This document shows positions 1-11,256 of a stretch of 64,000 nt of DNA, one piece after another. The position numbers were made by a program, and so were the translations under genes. Each line of letters opens with the position of its first letter. The stretch's first letter is position 1. The DNA comes from Daucus carota subsp. sativus (taxonomy: Eukaryota > Streptophyta > Magnoliopsida > Apiales > Apiaceae). The notes under the pieces were generated by a model. The model saw only the letters and a list, made by a program, of their open reading frames with translations, did no database searches and was not told where the DNA came from. The stretch is taken from assembly GCF_001625215.2 (NCBI RefSeq), contig NC_030387.2, positions 39,517,606-39,581,605 on the forward strand. The letters are read 5' to 3'.

Positions 1-822
1 GTACTAAAGCTATTATCTTGGTAAGTAACAAAACTTCTCCCTTCAGAAAAACTGATCATCTGTTAGTTAATTTCTACACTCCTTTGCACATAAATGGTCA
101 TCAGGGATTTGATGAGCTAGAATTGTAACAGATGAAAAGAAAATTAATTATTCTGTCTTTTACTCAGAAATCAGAATTGCTTCAATCATTTACCTGTTGC
201 ATACTTCTTGCAGGATATGCTTTTCGCTGGAATTGAAACAACAGCAACAACTTTAGAGTGGACAATGGCAGCCCTGATAAAGAATCCGGATATCATGTTT
301 AAATTGAAGAATGAGGTCCGAGAAGTAGGCAAAGGCAAAGCAGAAATAGAGGACTGTGATTTAGTCAAGATGGACTATCTGAAAGCAGTACTGAAAGAGA
401 GCATGAGACTTCACATGACAGGTCCACTGATACTTCCTAGAGAAGCAAGGCAGGACGTAAACGTGATGGGGTATGACATTAAAGCCGGGACACGAGTACT
501 CATCAATGCCTGGGCAATTGCAAGAGACCCTTCTGTGTGGGACAAGCCAGAAGAGTTTCGGCCTGAGAGGTTCTTGAATAGTCCTATCGACTACAAAGGC
601 CTTCACTTCGAGTATCTTCCCTTTGGAAGTGGGCGGAGGGCTTGCCCTGGGAACCATTTTGCAACAGCCATTATTGAACTTGCAATAGCAAATATAGTTC
701 AAAAGTTTGATTTTGAATTGCCTGATGGAGCAAGACTGGAGGATTTGGACATGACTGCTGTCACGAACATCAATATTCGAAAGAAATCTCCTCTCTTGGT
801 GATTGCCACACCACATGTTTAA
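1..822 (+). CDS. Cytochrome P450, CYP71 clan, 5' truncated by window edge
   Basis: Haem-thiolate monooxygenase, normally anchored in the ER. Visible parts are the last 20 bases of exon 1 (1-20, ending T-K-A-I-I-L), a GT-AG intron at 21-213, and exon 2 at 214-822 ending in TAA. Exon 2 encodes the I-helix AGIETTAT (the usual acidic D is E), the K-helix ESMR, the PERF motif RPERF and the haem loop [10 protein letters not shown]. It is the most divergent of the five P450s here: after the ExxR motif it reads [12 protein letters not shown] where the others read LHPPxPLLxPRE, and the segment after the haem cysteine ([15 protein letters not shown]) differs from the GISFAM(A/V)TNE of its neighbours. 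A different substrate is therefore likely, but this is inference. The first exon lies outside the window. Confidence 0.93.
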
Positions 823-1333
823 TCACTCAAAATCTCCTGCTCAAGACTGCACAATAACAATAGGGAATGAAAATTTGGAGAAATTTTCTCTGTTTTAATG
901 TCAAAATCAGCATCTCTTTTCTCAAAATCTATGTATTCCTCGACAAGAGATCAGATATCACCTTCACCATTCAAATCTGCAAAATCATGAACTCTGTAGT
1001 TTTGGAATTATTGTGCTTATATGATACGTTTGATGCTGATAGAATTGTTTCAGCTCAGCAAAAAAAAAAAAACTATTGTGCATAGAGTTACCAACACTAT
1101 TGCTGTCATATCAAGTATCTCCCTTCTAGATTGTCATATTTTTCTTATTTCAGACTTTGAAATTATACACTTCAAAGTTTTCAAAGTCAATGGCCCTTAT
1201 GAAAGGGAATAGAGAGTAATTCTAAGCCACCAATGCAATGATAAGATGAAACTTGAAAGCAATAGTCACTCTTCTCATCATTTATTTATAAACAGACTTG
1301 CAGTAATTAACACATAAGAAAGAAAGAAATATA
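823..1333. other. Spacer between P450 genes 1 and 2
   Basis: About 510 bases with no coding signal on either strand. It should hold the 3' UTR of the first P450 and the promoter of the second. A TATA-like run (tttatttataaaca) sits near 1281-1294, about 45 bases before the next start codon, which implies a very short 5' UTR. No repeat recognised. Confidence 0.6.
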
Positions 1334-2949
1334 ATGGTTTTCATACAAGGAGAAGCAAGAATGTTGTTGCAAGACCTTGTGGTTGCTCTTATACCAATAA
1401 TCGCCTCGCTCTTATTCATCAAATGGTTATTTTTCAGTGCCCCAGTGAACAGAAAAAACTTGCCACCTTCACCATCAAGACTCCCAGTATTAGGAAACTT
1501 CCATCAGCTAGGACTGCTTCCTCACCGTAATCTTCAATCCTTGGCTCAGAAACATGGTCCAATGATGCTTCTTCACTTTGGAAGTGTGCCTACTCTTGTA
1601 CTTTCCTCTGCGGATGCAGCCCGTGAAGTCATGAAAGTCCAGGACCTAAAATTTTGTGACAGGCCTTCATCAAGTCTTTTGAGGCGTCTGCTGTATGACG
1701 GGAAGGATATATCCGTGGCACCTTATGGAGAGTACTGGAGGCAGCTAAAAAGCATCATCGTTCTGCAGCTTTTGAGCAACAAAAGGGTGCAGTCATTTCG
1801 TAGACTAAGAGAAGAAGAAACTGCCCTTATGGTGAACAAGATTAGAGACTTGTCCTCTTCTTCACTGTCCGTGGATTTAAGCGAGTTGTTTGTGACACTA
1901 AGTAATGATGTGTCCTGTAGGTCTGCGTTTGGGAAGAAGTATAGTGAAGACGGAAGTGGGAGGGAATTTAAGAAGCTTTTAAAGGAGTTTCTGGAGTTAT
2001 TAGGTAGTTATAGTTTTGCGGATTTTGTTCCATGGCTTAGATGGGTAGATCGAATAAGTGGTTTGGATGGCAAAGTGGACAGAGTTTTCAAAAATCTTGA
2101 TAAGTTCCTCCAAGGAGTTGTTCAAGAACACTTGGATAAACAAGCAAATCAGCTTGAAGATAAGGAAAACTTTGTTGATATCTTGCTCAGGATTCAAAAT
2201 GAAACTATTCATGGGATATCTATTGAAAATGATAATATCAAGGCAATCCTCTTGGTAAATACTTATTGAAGATACTTCTCTTTTCTTCTATAAAGTACAC
2301 GTTTGCTCTTCCTAATATTTTCTGATTTTTGTTGTAGGATGTATATGCTGCTGGAACTGATACCACCTCTACGGTCCTTGAATGGGCAATGTCTGAACTC
2401 TTGAGAAACCCGTATGTCATGAATACAGTACAAAAGGAGATCAGAGATATTCTTGGTTGCAAACCTGATATAGAAGAAAACGATTTGGAGAAAATGCAGT
2501 ATCTGAAGGCAGTGATCAAAGAAACTCTTCGTCTGCACCCTCCAATACCCTTGTTGGTTCCCAGATCAGCACGTGAAGATGTGAAATTAAACGGCTATGA
2601 CATTGCTGCTGGAACCATGGTTATAACTAATGCCTGGGCTATTGGAAGAGACCCTGCAACATGGAACGAACCGGAAAAGTTTCAGCCAGAGAGGTTCTTG
2701 AATTCCTCTATTGATTTTAAAGGACAAGATTTTCAGTTGATTCCCTTTGGAGCTGGCAGAAGAGCCTGTCCCGGAATTTCTTTTGCCATGGCTACTAATG
2801 AATTTGTGCTGGCAAATCTCCTGCATAAATTTGACTGGAAGTTGCCTGACGGAAGAAATGGGGAGGATTTAGACATGAGTGAAAGACCCAGTGCTTCGGT
2901 TAAAAGAAAAATTCCACTTCTTGCTGTTGCAACTTCATGTTGCTGCTAG
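1334..2949 (+). CDS. Cytochrome P450, CYP71A-like (second in array)
   Basis: Exons 1334-2254 and 2338-2949 give 510 residues, the usual length for CYP71 enzymes. The intron (83 bases, phase 0) sits just before the I-helix as in its neighbours. The N-terminus is a hydrophobic ER anchor (about residues 11-34) followed by the proline hinge LPPSPSRLP. Exon 2 carries AAGTDTTST (oxygen activation), ETLR (about 369-372), QPERF and FGAGRRACPG with the haem cysteine near residue 451. N-terminal half and motifs match CYP71A most closely; family level is secure, substrate unknown. It is the sister copy of the next gene, with shared wording from the first methionine (MVFI-GE) to the stop. CYP71A enzymes oxidise terpenoids, indolic or aromatic compounds; nothing here shows which. 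Confidence 0.95.
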
Positions 2950-3041
2950 TGTACCTGCAAAAAATCAAGACTTTAAGATGATGGTGTTAAATTTTTATAA
3001 AGATAGCAACTTCACCATTAAAATACATGTCTTCTAAATTA

Positions 3042-3217
3042 GAGTAAATTGCAAGGGTGTGGCCGAAGTTTACACCGATATTGAAGCAAAAAAATATTTG
3101 CATAGAGGAACTCCCCTGTATCTCTGTTGAGGTCTGGCCACGTTTTTGTAGTTTTTAAAATTCAGCCACAAACTTGCAAATCGGTGTAAACCTCAGCCAC
3201 ACCCTTGAAATTTACTC
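3042..3217. mobile_element. Mutator-like MITE with 9-bp target duplication
   Basis: The ends are inverted repeats about 38 bases long, beginning gagtaaattgcaagggtgtg and closing with its near reverse complement. The element is flanked by a perfect 9-base duplication, tctaaatta, at 3033-3041 and 3218-3226. A 9-base duplication and long terminal inverted repeats point to Mutator-like elements. It is 176 bases long and non-coding. It sits in the spacer between P450 genes 2 and 3; the larger element at 54998 has similar ends. Confidence 0.85.
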
Positions 3218-3408
3218 TCTAAATTATTGTGCTTTATTTGATGTGTGATTTTTATAGTATGAATAGCTGTCATCACAAGTACCTAACTTCTAAATTAGGA
3301 AAATAAGAGAGTAATTCTGTGCCACTATTAGGTGATAAGATGTAACTTCAAATTTCTCACTCTGATCATCCACTAACACACACAGATAACAGAAAAGAAG
3401 AAAAAATA

Positions 3409-5084
3409 ATGGTTTTCATACCAGGAGAATCAAGATTGTTGTTGCAAGACCTTATGGTTGCTCTTATACCAATAATCGTGTTACTCTTCTTCATCAAATG
3501 GGGTTTTTTTAACGCCCCATTGAGCAAAAAGAAGTTGCCACCGTCACCATCAAGACTCCCAGTATTAGGAAACTTTCATCAGCTTGGACTGCTTCCTCAC
3601 CGCAATCTGCGATCTTTGGCTCAAAAACATGGTCCGATCATGCTTCTTCACTTTGGCAGTGTGCCTACTCTTGTACTCTCTACTGCAGATGCAGCCCGTG
3701 AAGTCATGAAAGTTCAGGACCTATTGTTCTGTGACAGGCCTGAATCAAGTCTTTACAGACGTTTGCTTTATGACGGGAAGAATATATCTGTAGCGCCTTA
3801 TGGAGAGTACTGGAGGCAGCTAAAAAGCATCATTGTTCTGCAGCTTCTGAGCAACAAAATGGTGCAGTCGTTTCGTAAATTAAGAGAAGAAGAAACTGCC
3901 CTTATGGTGAACAAGATCAGAGACTTGGCCTCTTCTTCAGTACCCGTGGATTTAAGCGAGTTGTTCGTGACACTGACTAATGATGTGTCCTGTAGATCTG
4001 CCTTTGGCAAGAAGTACAGTGAAGAGGGAAGTGGGAGGGAATTCAAGAAGCTTTTAGAGGAGTTTCTGCAGTTACTAGGTAGTTATAGTTTTGCGGATTT
4101 TGTTCCATGGCTTGGATGGGTTGATAGAATCAGCGGTTTGGATTCCAAAGTGGAAAGAGTTTTTGAAAAGCTTGACAAGTTCCTCCAAGGAGTCGTTCAA
4201 GAACACGTCGATAAACAACCAATACAGCTTGTTGGAAAAACTGCTGAATCTGAGCATAAGGAAGACTTTGTTGATGTCTTGTTCAGGATTCAGAATGAGA
4301 CTACTCATGGGATCTCTATCGGAAATGATGCTGTCAAGGCAATCCTAGTGGTAAACACTTATTAAGGACACTTCTCTATTTCTTGATTTCATGTGTGCTG
4401 TCTGTTAATTTATTTTCTTGATTTTTGTTGTCTGTTAATTTATTTTCTTGATTTTTGTTGTAGGATGTCTATGCTGCTGGAACTGATACCACAGCTACGG
4501 TCCTAGAATGGGCGATGTCAGAGCTCTTGAGAAACCCGAATGTCATGAATAAAGTACAAAACGAGATCAGAGAGATTCTTGGTTGCAAACCTGATATAGA
4601 AGAAATTCAAGAAAATGATTTGGAGAAAATGCAGTATCTGAAGGCCGTGATCAAAGAAACTCTTCGTCTGCACCCTCCAATACCCTTGCTGGTTCCCAGA
4701 TCAGCACGCGAAGATGTGAAATTAAACGGCTATGACATTGCTGCTGGAACCATGGTTATAATCAATGCCTGGGCTATAGGAAGAGACCCTGCAACATGGA
4801 ATAAACCAGAGCAGTTTGAGCCAGAGAGGTTCTTGAATTCCTCTATTGATTTTAAGGGACATGATTTTCAGTTAATTCCGTTTGGAGCAGGCAGAAGAGG
4901 CTGCCCTGGAATCGCTTTCGCCATGGCCACCAATGAATTTGTGCTGGCAAATCTTCTGCATAAATTTGACTGGAAGTTGCCTGAGGGGAAAAACTGGGAG
5001 GATTTAGACATGCGCGAAAGGCCTAGTTTAACAGTCCAAAGGAAAATTCCCCTTCTCGCTGTCGCGACTTCATGTACCCGCTAG
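3409..5084 (+). CDS. Cytochrome P450, CYP71A-like (third in array)
   Basis: Exons 3409-4350 and 4464-5084 encode 520 residues. It has the same anchor, hinge (LPPSPSRLP), [18 protein letters not shown] and [10 protein letters not shown] motifs as the upstream copy and the same intron position. Its extra length comes from a few residues added in the linker before the intron (around [10 protein letters not shown]) and three before the J helix (EIQ). Exon wording and intron place show it is a tandem duplicate of the gene at 1334-2949. The intron (113 bases) ends with two exact back-to-back copies of a 30-base pyrimidine-rich unit (4401-4430, 4431-4460) right against the acceptor AG, so the polypyrimidine tract is doubled. 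Both copies look intact. Confidence 0.95.
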
Positions 5085-5253
5085 GGTTGAATTTTTCCCC
5101 CGGAGCCTGGAAATAAATCTGCAGAATTTCATTGTTAATTACTTTTCTGCAAATGTATCCAGAGTTAACAATAAAACTTAGGAGTGGTTTTGTGCATATC
5201 TGAATCACGAGCAATTTTGTTGAATCTGTTCTTGAGGACTACTTAGCATCAAC

Positions 5254-5673
5254 TAGGGTTATGCAATATTACACCCGACACGAATTCGACCCGTGAAATA
5301 TGAATTTGGGTCGGAGTTTTTCGGATTCGGGTTGCCCCAAAATCAACCCAGAAAAAACGGGTCATTTTCGGGTTGATTCGGGTTACCCGAAAATAAATAT
5401 ATAATATAAATATTATATATATTTATATTATTTATGCAATATTATTAGTTAAATTTAATAAAAAAATATTTTTTTTGGATTAAAATAATATTAAAAAAAT
5501 ATATTTATTAATAAATATTAATTTTCGGGTCGGGTTTGGGTTACCCGCGGTAGTGTGGGCCGGGTTCGGGTTGGGTATTTTGACCCATTAAAATTTCAGA
5601 TCTGGTTCGGGTTGCGTAAAAATTTTGATCCGCGACTGTTAACCCGACTCGAAACCCAAAATTGCAAGCCCCA
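5254..5673. mobile_element. hAT-like MITE with CGGGT-rich subterminal repeats
   Basis: The ends are tagggttatgcaat and, inverted, attgcaagcccca, flanked by an 8-base duplication with one mismatch (gcatcaac at 5246-5253, gcataaac at 5674-5681). Both subterminal regions carry many copies of a cgggt/acccg motif around an AT-rich core. An 8-base duplication and clustered subterminal motifs are typical of hAT elements. Length 420 bases, non-coding. Confidence 0.75.
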
Positions 5674-6615
5674 GCATAAACTGAAATTCTGATTATAAAA
5701 GAAGGAAGGATAAACCTTGGGAAGATCTGGGAGGACCCGAAGTCATCCCGTGCCCGTCCCTCAACGAAAAAATGTGTTATTCTACTCTTAGATTTTTAAA
5801 TACTCTGTAAAATATTCACTTTAATTTTTAGTCGAGCAAAAGTTTTATAATATTCTTCAATTTGATAATTTGTTAAAGTTTCTTGAATTTAAACAATGTA
5901 TGTCAAAGTAGCGTGCGAATTTTATACTTAAAGAGGATTGTCTTGATTTTGTACAAACAGTTTATTTATTTGTCGACATCCCCAAATATCCAAGATCTTT
6001 AGTGGGAAAAATAATTACTAAAAGAACCTACAATGAGTGTTTCTGCTAAAAGATGTATTTTCATCAAAAATATAGTATGAATATCGGAAAAAAAATCCGC
6101 TGATGATATGATGTACCATACGTCTGCAAAGACCCAAACGCGAAACAAATTACTTGTTCAGCTTGGTCTCGTTCAACAAGCCGTCCTGGACTCTAGTTAT
6201 CTAAGATAGGACCAAGAAAATGCGTCAAGCATTCCCTCAGCCATTGATAGTATGTGAATAGCCAATTCAAAGTATGATGATGCCACAAATTGACTGATGA
6301 AATTTCCAGAATCAGGGGCAACCATATCTATCTTAAAATATACATTATCCCTTACTACCTGTTCATGAATCTAATTGGGTCCGTCTCTGCTGGCATCATG
6401 TCAAAATCTGTTAGATCATTTTCAATAAATTTTCACGAATTAATAATGATCATTGTAGTTGATTTTGATTCTACGTAAAGCGTAACGACCATAAAATTTC
6501 ATCGATTTTGGAGAAATAGTTATGAAAAAAGATAATCTAGAATACTGAATGAATACCATCAAACAATTTGTAAGGATGATTTAAAATCCTGACCGAAAAC
6601 AAATCGATGGAAATC
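5674..6615. other. Spacer upstream of P450 gene 4
   Basis: About 940 bases with no convincing coding region. The short open frame at 6290-6478 has no recognisable domain and no splice context. No repeat with clear ends seen. Confidence 0.5.
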
Positions 6616-6861
6616 GAATTCCTGGAAATATAAAACACGGCAAGGATGTCAGCGGAGAATATTGGCCAACAAGTACCGATGAAATTACCGAATTCCTGAA
6701 AATATAAAATACTGCAAAGATGTCACTAGAAAATATTATCCACAGAATCCGGATCGAATCACTGAATTCCTGAAAATGTAAAACGGTCCCCAGAAGAGAT
6801 TGTCACGACACTGCTAAAATATAAACGGTCATCTGAGGAGATTCTCACGACACTGCTAAAA
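6616..6861 (+). repeat. Two tandem repeat types abutting the P450 gene 4 start codon
   Basis: A unit containing gaattcctgaaaatataaaa recurs at 6616, 6690 and about 6764 (period near 74), each copy carrying a TATA-like aatataaaa or its variant. It runs into a second unit ending cacgacactgctaaaa, present twice (about 6781-6820 and 6821-6861, period near 42); the second copy ends directly on the ATG at 6862. The promoter and 5' UTR of this gene are therefore built from local duplications. Confidence 0.75.
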
Positions 6862-8493
6862 ATGTCTGCTCATTCAGAGCAACTAGCAAGTTCACAACTA
6901 CTATACCTCTTCGTTCTCTGGCTTATACCTTTAGCTCTAACAATCTTCCTCATCAAACGCCTCTTTGCAAATTCAGTTAGCCACCGAAACTCACCACCTT
7001 CTCCGTCCAAACTGCCAATCATCGGACACTTGCATAAACTAGGCTTATATCCGCATCGCTCTCTGCAAAAGTTGGCACAGAGACATGGACCACTCATGCT
7101 GCTACGCCTTGGTAGCGTGCCAACGCTCATTGTCTCGTCTGCTGAGGCAGCTCAAGAGGCCTTAAAAACTCATGACTTAGCCTTTGCAGATAGGCCTAGA
7201 TCAAAGCTTAACGAAAAGCTGTTGTATAAGTATAAAGATGTTTCCTCTGCACCTTATGGAGAATACTGGAGGCAAATGAAAAGCATATGTGTCATCCAGC
7301 TTTTGAGTAACAAGAGAGTTTACGATATGAGGAGAGTAAGAGAGAATGAAACAGCCCTCCTGGTGAAGAAGATTGCTGAGTCCTCTCCTTCCGTAGTAGA
7401 CCTGAGTGATTTATTGATGGCTTACACGAATGATGTAGTTTCGATGTCAGCCTTTGGGCAGAAGTTCAGCGAGGGAGAGAGTGGGAGGCAGTTGAGGAGG
7501 TTAATGAAAGAGTTTGTGAGTGTATTAGGTGGATTTGATATTGGAACCTACATTCCACGGCTTGCATGGTTTAGTAGTTTATTGGGTATCTACAATAAAG
7601 CGGATGCTGTTGCTAAAGAGTTTGATGAATTTCTTGAAAGAATAGTTGATGAACATGTTGATACTACGAAAAGAGAAAGAGCTGAAGGCGCAGAGGATTT
7701 TGTAGATGTTTTGCTTGAGATTTACAAGGATAAGAGCATCACCGGCTATTCCATTGATAGAGAGAGCATCAAAGCTATTGTATTGGTAATCACTAATCTC
7801 TCTACCAAAGTGCTAGATGTATATGCTTAATTGACTAACTCTTTATATACTAATTGTACTTTATTATTGCTTGTTCAGGATGTTCTAGCAGCAGGAACTG
7901 ATACTACCTACACAGTTCTAGAATGGGCGATGACAGAACTGCTAAGGCACCCCCAGGTCATGGCGAAACTGCAAAATGAGTTGAGATCGACTGGCAGAAA
8001 GAGATCTGACATTATTGTTCCAGATGAGTATGAGAAGATTCCTTATTTGGAAGCAGTGATTAAAGAAACTCTCCGTGTACATCCTCCAGTCCCATTATTA
8101 GTTCCACGAGAAGCAAGAAATGATGTTAACATCATGGGCTATGAGATTGTTGCCAAAACCATGGTTATTGTGAATGCCTGGGCAATCGGAAGAGACCCTA
8201 CTTTGTGGGATGAACCAGATGAGTTTAGGCCAGAGAGGTTCCTGAATTCTTCTGTAGATATCAGAGGCCACGACTTCCAGCTCATCCCATTTGGAGTTGG
8301 AAGGAGAAGCTGCCCTGGGATCTCTTTTGCTATGGTCACTAATGAGATAGCACTGGCAAATCTTCTGCACAAGTTTAACTGGGAACTACCCAATGGAATG
8401 AAGAGGGGGGATTTGGACATGACTGAGACTACTGGTTCGACGATTCATAAGAAAGAACCTCTTCTTGCTATCGCGACTCCATATTCTGTCTGA
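6862..8493 (+). CDS. Cytochrome P450, CYP71A-like (fourth in array)
   Basis: Exons 6862-7785 and 7879-8493 encode 512 residues. Features in order: hydrophobic anchor about residues 13-35, hinge NSPPSPSKLP (the leucine usual before PP is S here), WRQMKS in the C-helix, AAGTDTTYT at the start of exon 2, ETLR, RPERF and FGVGRRSCPG with the haem cysteine. The 93-base intron is phase 0. It pairs with the gene at 9134-10751: the two share nearly every residue over about 95 positions in the F-G region while their N-termini differ a lot. The start is the first ATG after a duplicated leader and gives the standard anchor. Enzyme class secure; substrate unknown. Confidence 0.95.
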
Positions 8494-9133
8494 CCCGAGC
8501 CAAATCATAACATCCTAGATATTGATTATACACGACCCTATCTTCCAAAGCTAAACACTATCTTTTTGTAATTTTGTACTTCTTTATGTTTTCTAATGAT
8601 CATCTTACTAGTATTGATGTCTCTACTGAAACTATCCCTTAACTACAGCAGACACTTCTCTACGACCAGATACACGAAGCATTTTTTTTAGATCGGTGCC
8701 TTGAGCATCAGGTATAGTATCAGTGATTACCTCTGTCTAGTTTGTTAGTTGTCAACGATGAACTCCTAAGTTTCCTACAAATATCTAGTGCTTAAAGAGT
8801 ATGAAGCCAAAGCCAGGACCAGACAGTAGGTTTTGCAGACAACCCGGAGTTGAATGGCTTGTGCATTTTAAGTATGGTTGCTTTCGTGCTGCCCCACTTG
8901 CTTTTTTATGGTGTATATCTTATCAAATATCGTCACAAACGAACATTTTTCCAAGTGGTGGCAATAATTGGGATAAACACAATTTGTAAGCCTTATATAC
9001 ACTATTTCGGACCCACTTAATTCGCGATCCTGGTTCAGCCGCTACAGTCGTAACTAGTTATTTATTATCTGCATTCTTGAACAGAAAACGCTGCAAGGAG
9101 GTCAGAGGAGAAGAGTCACAAAATTGTTGAAAA
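8494..9133. other. Spacer between P450 genes 4 and 5
   Basis: About 640 bases holding the presumed 3' UTR of gene 4 and promoter of gene 5. The open frame at 8801-8989 shows no domain or composition that supports coding. No terminal repeats recognised. Confidence 0.5.
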
Positions 9134-10751
9134 ATGGCTGATCATTTAGGGCAACCAGCAAATTCACCATTATTACACCCTTTTGTTCTCTCGCTTATAT
9201 CCTTAGCTTTAGCAATCTTACTCGTGAAACGCCTCTTTGCAGCTTCAGTTAGCCGCCAAAAACTACCACCTTCTCCATCGAAACTCCCAGTCATCGGACA
9301 CTTGCATAAATTAGGCAAGTATCCACATCTCTCGCTCCAAAGGTTGTCACGGAAACATGGACCACTCATGCTGCTACGCCTTGGTAGCGTACCAACACTC
9401 ATTGTCTCCTCTGCTGAGGCAGCTCAGGAGGTCATGAAAACTCATGACTTAGCATTTGCAGATAGGCCTAGATCAAAGATTAACGAAAAGCTTTTTTATA
9501 ACTTTAAGGATGTAGCGTCTGCGCCTTATGGAGAATACTGGAGGCATATGAGAAGTCTATGTGTCATCCAGCTTTTGAGTAACAAGAGAGTTCACGATAC
9601 TAGGAGAGTGAGAGAGAATGAAACAGCCCTCCTGGTGAAGAAGATTGTTGATTCCTCCCCTTCCGTAGTAGACCTGAGCGATTTGTTGATGGCTTACACA
9701 AATGATATAGTTTCGATGTCAGCCTTTGGGCAGAAGTTCAGTGAGGGAGAGAGTGGGAGGCAGTTAAGGAGGTTAATGAAAGAGTTTGTGAGTGTATTGG
9801 GTGGATTTGACATTGGAACCTACATCCCGCGGCTTGCATGGTTTAGTAGTTTATTGGGTCTCTACAATAAAGCGGATGCAGTTGCTAAAGAGTTTGATGA
9901 ATTTCTTGAAAGAATAGTTGATGAACATGTTAATTCTTCGAAAGGAGAAAACGTTGAAAGTTCAGAGGACTTTGTAGATGTTCTGCTTGAGATATACAAG
10001 GATCAGAGCATCACTGGCTTTTCTGTCGACAGAGAGAGCATCAAAGCTATAGTTCTGGTAATCAACTTATCTCTACTCTACATATACTTGACTGACCAAC
10101 TCCTTGTATACGATTGTGATCTATTTTCGCTTCGTTCAGGATGTGTTAATAGGAGGAACAGATACTACCTACACAGTTTTAGAGTGGGCAATGGCAGAAC
10201 TGCTAAGACACCCCGAGGTCATGAAAAAAGTGCAGAATGAGTTGAGATTGATTGGCAGAAACCGATCTGCCATACTCGCTCAAGATGATGAGAAGATGCC
10301 TTACTTGAAAGCAGTGATTAAAGAAACTCTTCGCATGCATCCTCCGATCCCATTATTAATTCCACGAGAAGCCAGGAACGATGTCAACGTTATGGGCTAC
10401 GACATTGAGGCCGGAACCATGGTTCTTATAAACGCCTATGCAATCGGAAGAGAGCCTGCATTGTGGGACGAACCAGACGAGTTTAGGCCAGAGAGGTTCT
10501 TGGATTCTGGTATAGATTACAGAGGCCACGACTTCCAGCTCATCCCATTTGGAGCTGGAAGGAGGAGCTGCCCCGGAATTTCTTTTGCTATGGTCACTAA
10601 CGAGTTGGTACTAGCAAATCTTCTACACAAGTTTGATTGGGAACTGGCAAACGGAACCAAGGGGGAAGATTTGGATATGACTGAGACCACTGGTATCGCA
10701 ACTCATAAGAAAGAACCTCTTCTTGCTATCGCAATTCCTTATTCTATCTAA
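9134..10751 (+). CDS. Cytochrome P450, CYP71A-like (fifth in array)
   Basis: Exons 9134-10057 and 10140-10751 encode 511 residues. The 82-base intron could be missed because exon 1 stays open well past the donor, to 10240; phase and motif alignment with the sister gene fix the splice at IVL|DVL. Motifs: anchor, LPPSPSKLP, WRHMRS, IGGTDTTYT (G in place of the second A of the I-helix motif), ETLR, RPERF and FGAGRRSCPG. The NAWAIGR segment of the other copies reads NAYAIGR here. It is the last gene of the array; downstream the content changes to housekeeping genes on the other strand. Confidence 0.95.
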
Positions 10752-10840
10752 CCTCTGCCCCTTATATGTGAATTTGTCTAAAGTGTGTGATTATATATGT
10801 CCATCTTCTTACTTTGTTTGTCAACGACTGACTCTGCGTC

Positions 10841-11256
10841 TTAGGCCGCCAACAAACAGAGCCGAGTCTGAATTTATCTGAAAATAAATTGAGACGTGGC
10901 GAGCTTTCTAATCAACAGAAAGTGATGTTCAGAATCGGCTCATTAACAATGAGCCGAACACGTTCACGAATAAATCGAGTTCAGTAAAATATGAAATGAG
11001 CCCGAGTCTAGTAAGGCGATTTACTAACAACTCGTACAAGTTTTACTCAACCAAACCCGATTTATAGAATATAACCCAATTCATCTCACTGAATCATCAA
11101 CTTGTTCTTTACATCATTCTATGTTTTATCCTAATTTCTCAAAAATGCACATTTTCTTGTTCAAGATCCAGACTAGTTAATAGACGAATCGAACGCCACC
11201 TAATTGAGTCGAGCTTGAATTCTATTTACAAAAGGCTCTGTTAATTTATGGTCCTA
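10841..11256. mobile_element. Possible MITE with imperfect terminal inverted repeats
   Basis: The left end (ttaggccgccaacaaacag) resembles the reverse complement of the right end (ttaggaccataaattaacag), both followed by agcc. The interior has repeated gagccga/tcgagtc motifs. No matching target duplication was found, so family is unassigned. Confidence 0.4.

Noticed and set aside
361-816. Minus-strand open frames opposite the P450 exons
   Set aside because: They mirror coding exons on the plus strand (also at 2587-2826, 8098-8420 and others) and have no domain of their own.
1-10751. Biosynthetic gene cluster around the P450 array
   Set aside because: No terpene synthase, transferase or other pathway gene lies beside the array in this window; the neighbours are housekeeping genes. 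The five P450s look like plain tandem duplicates.
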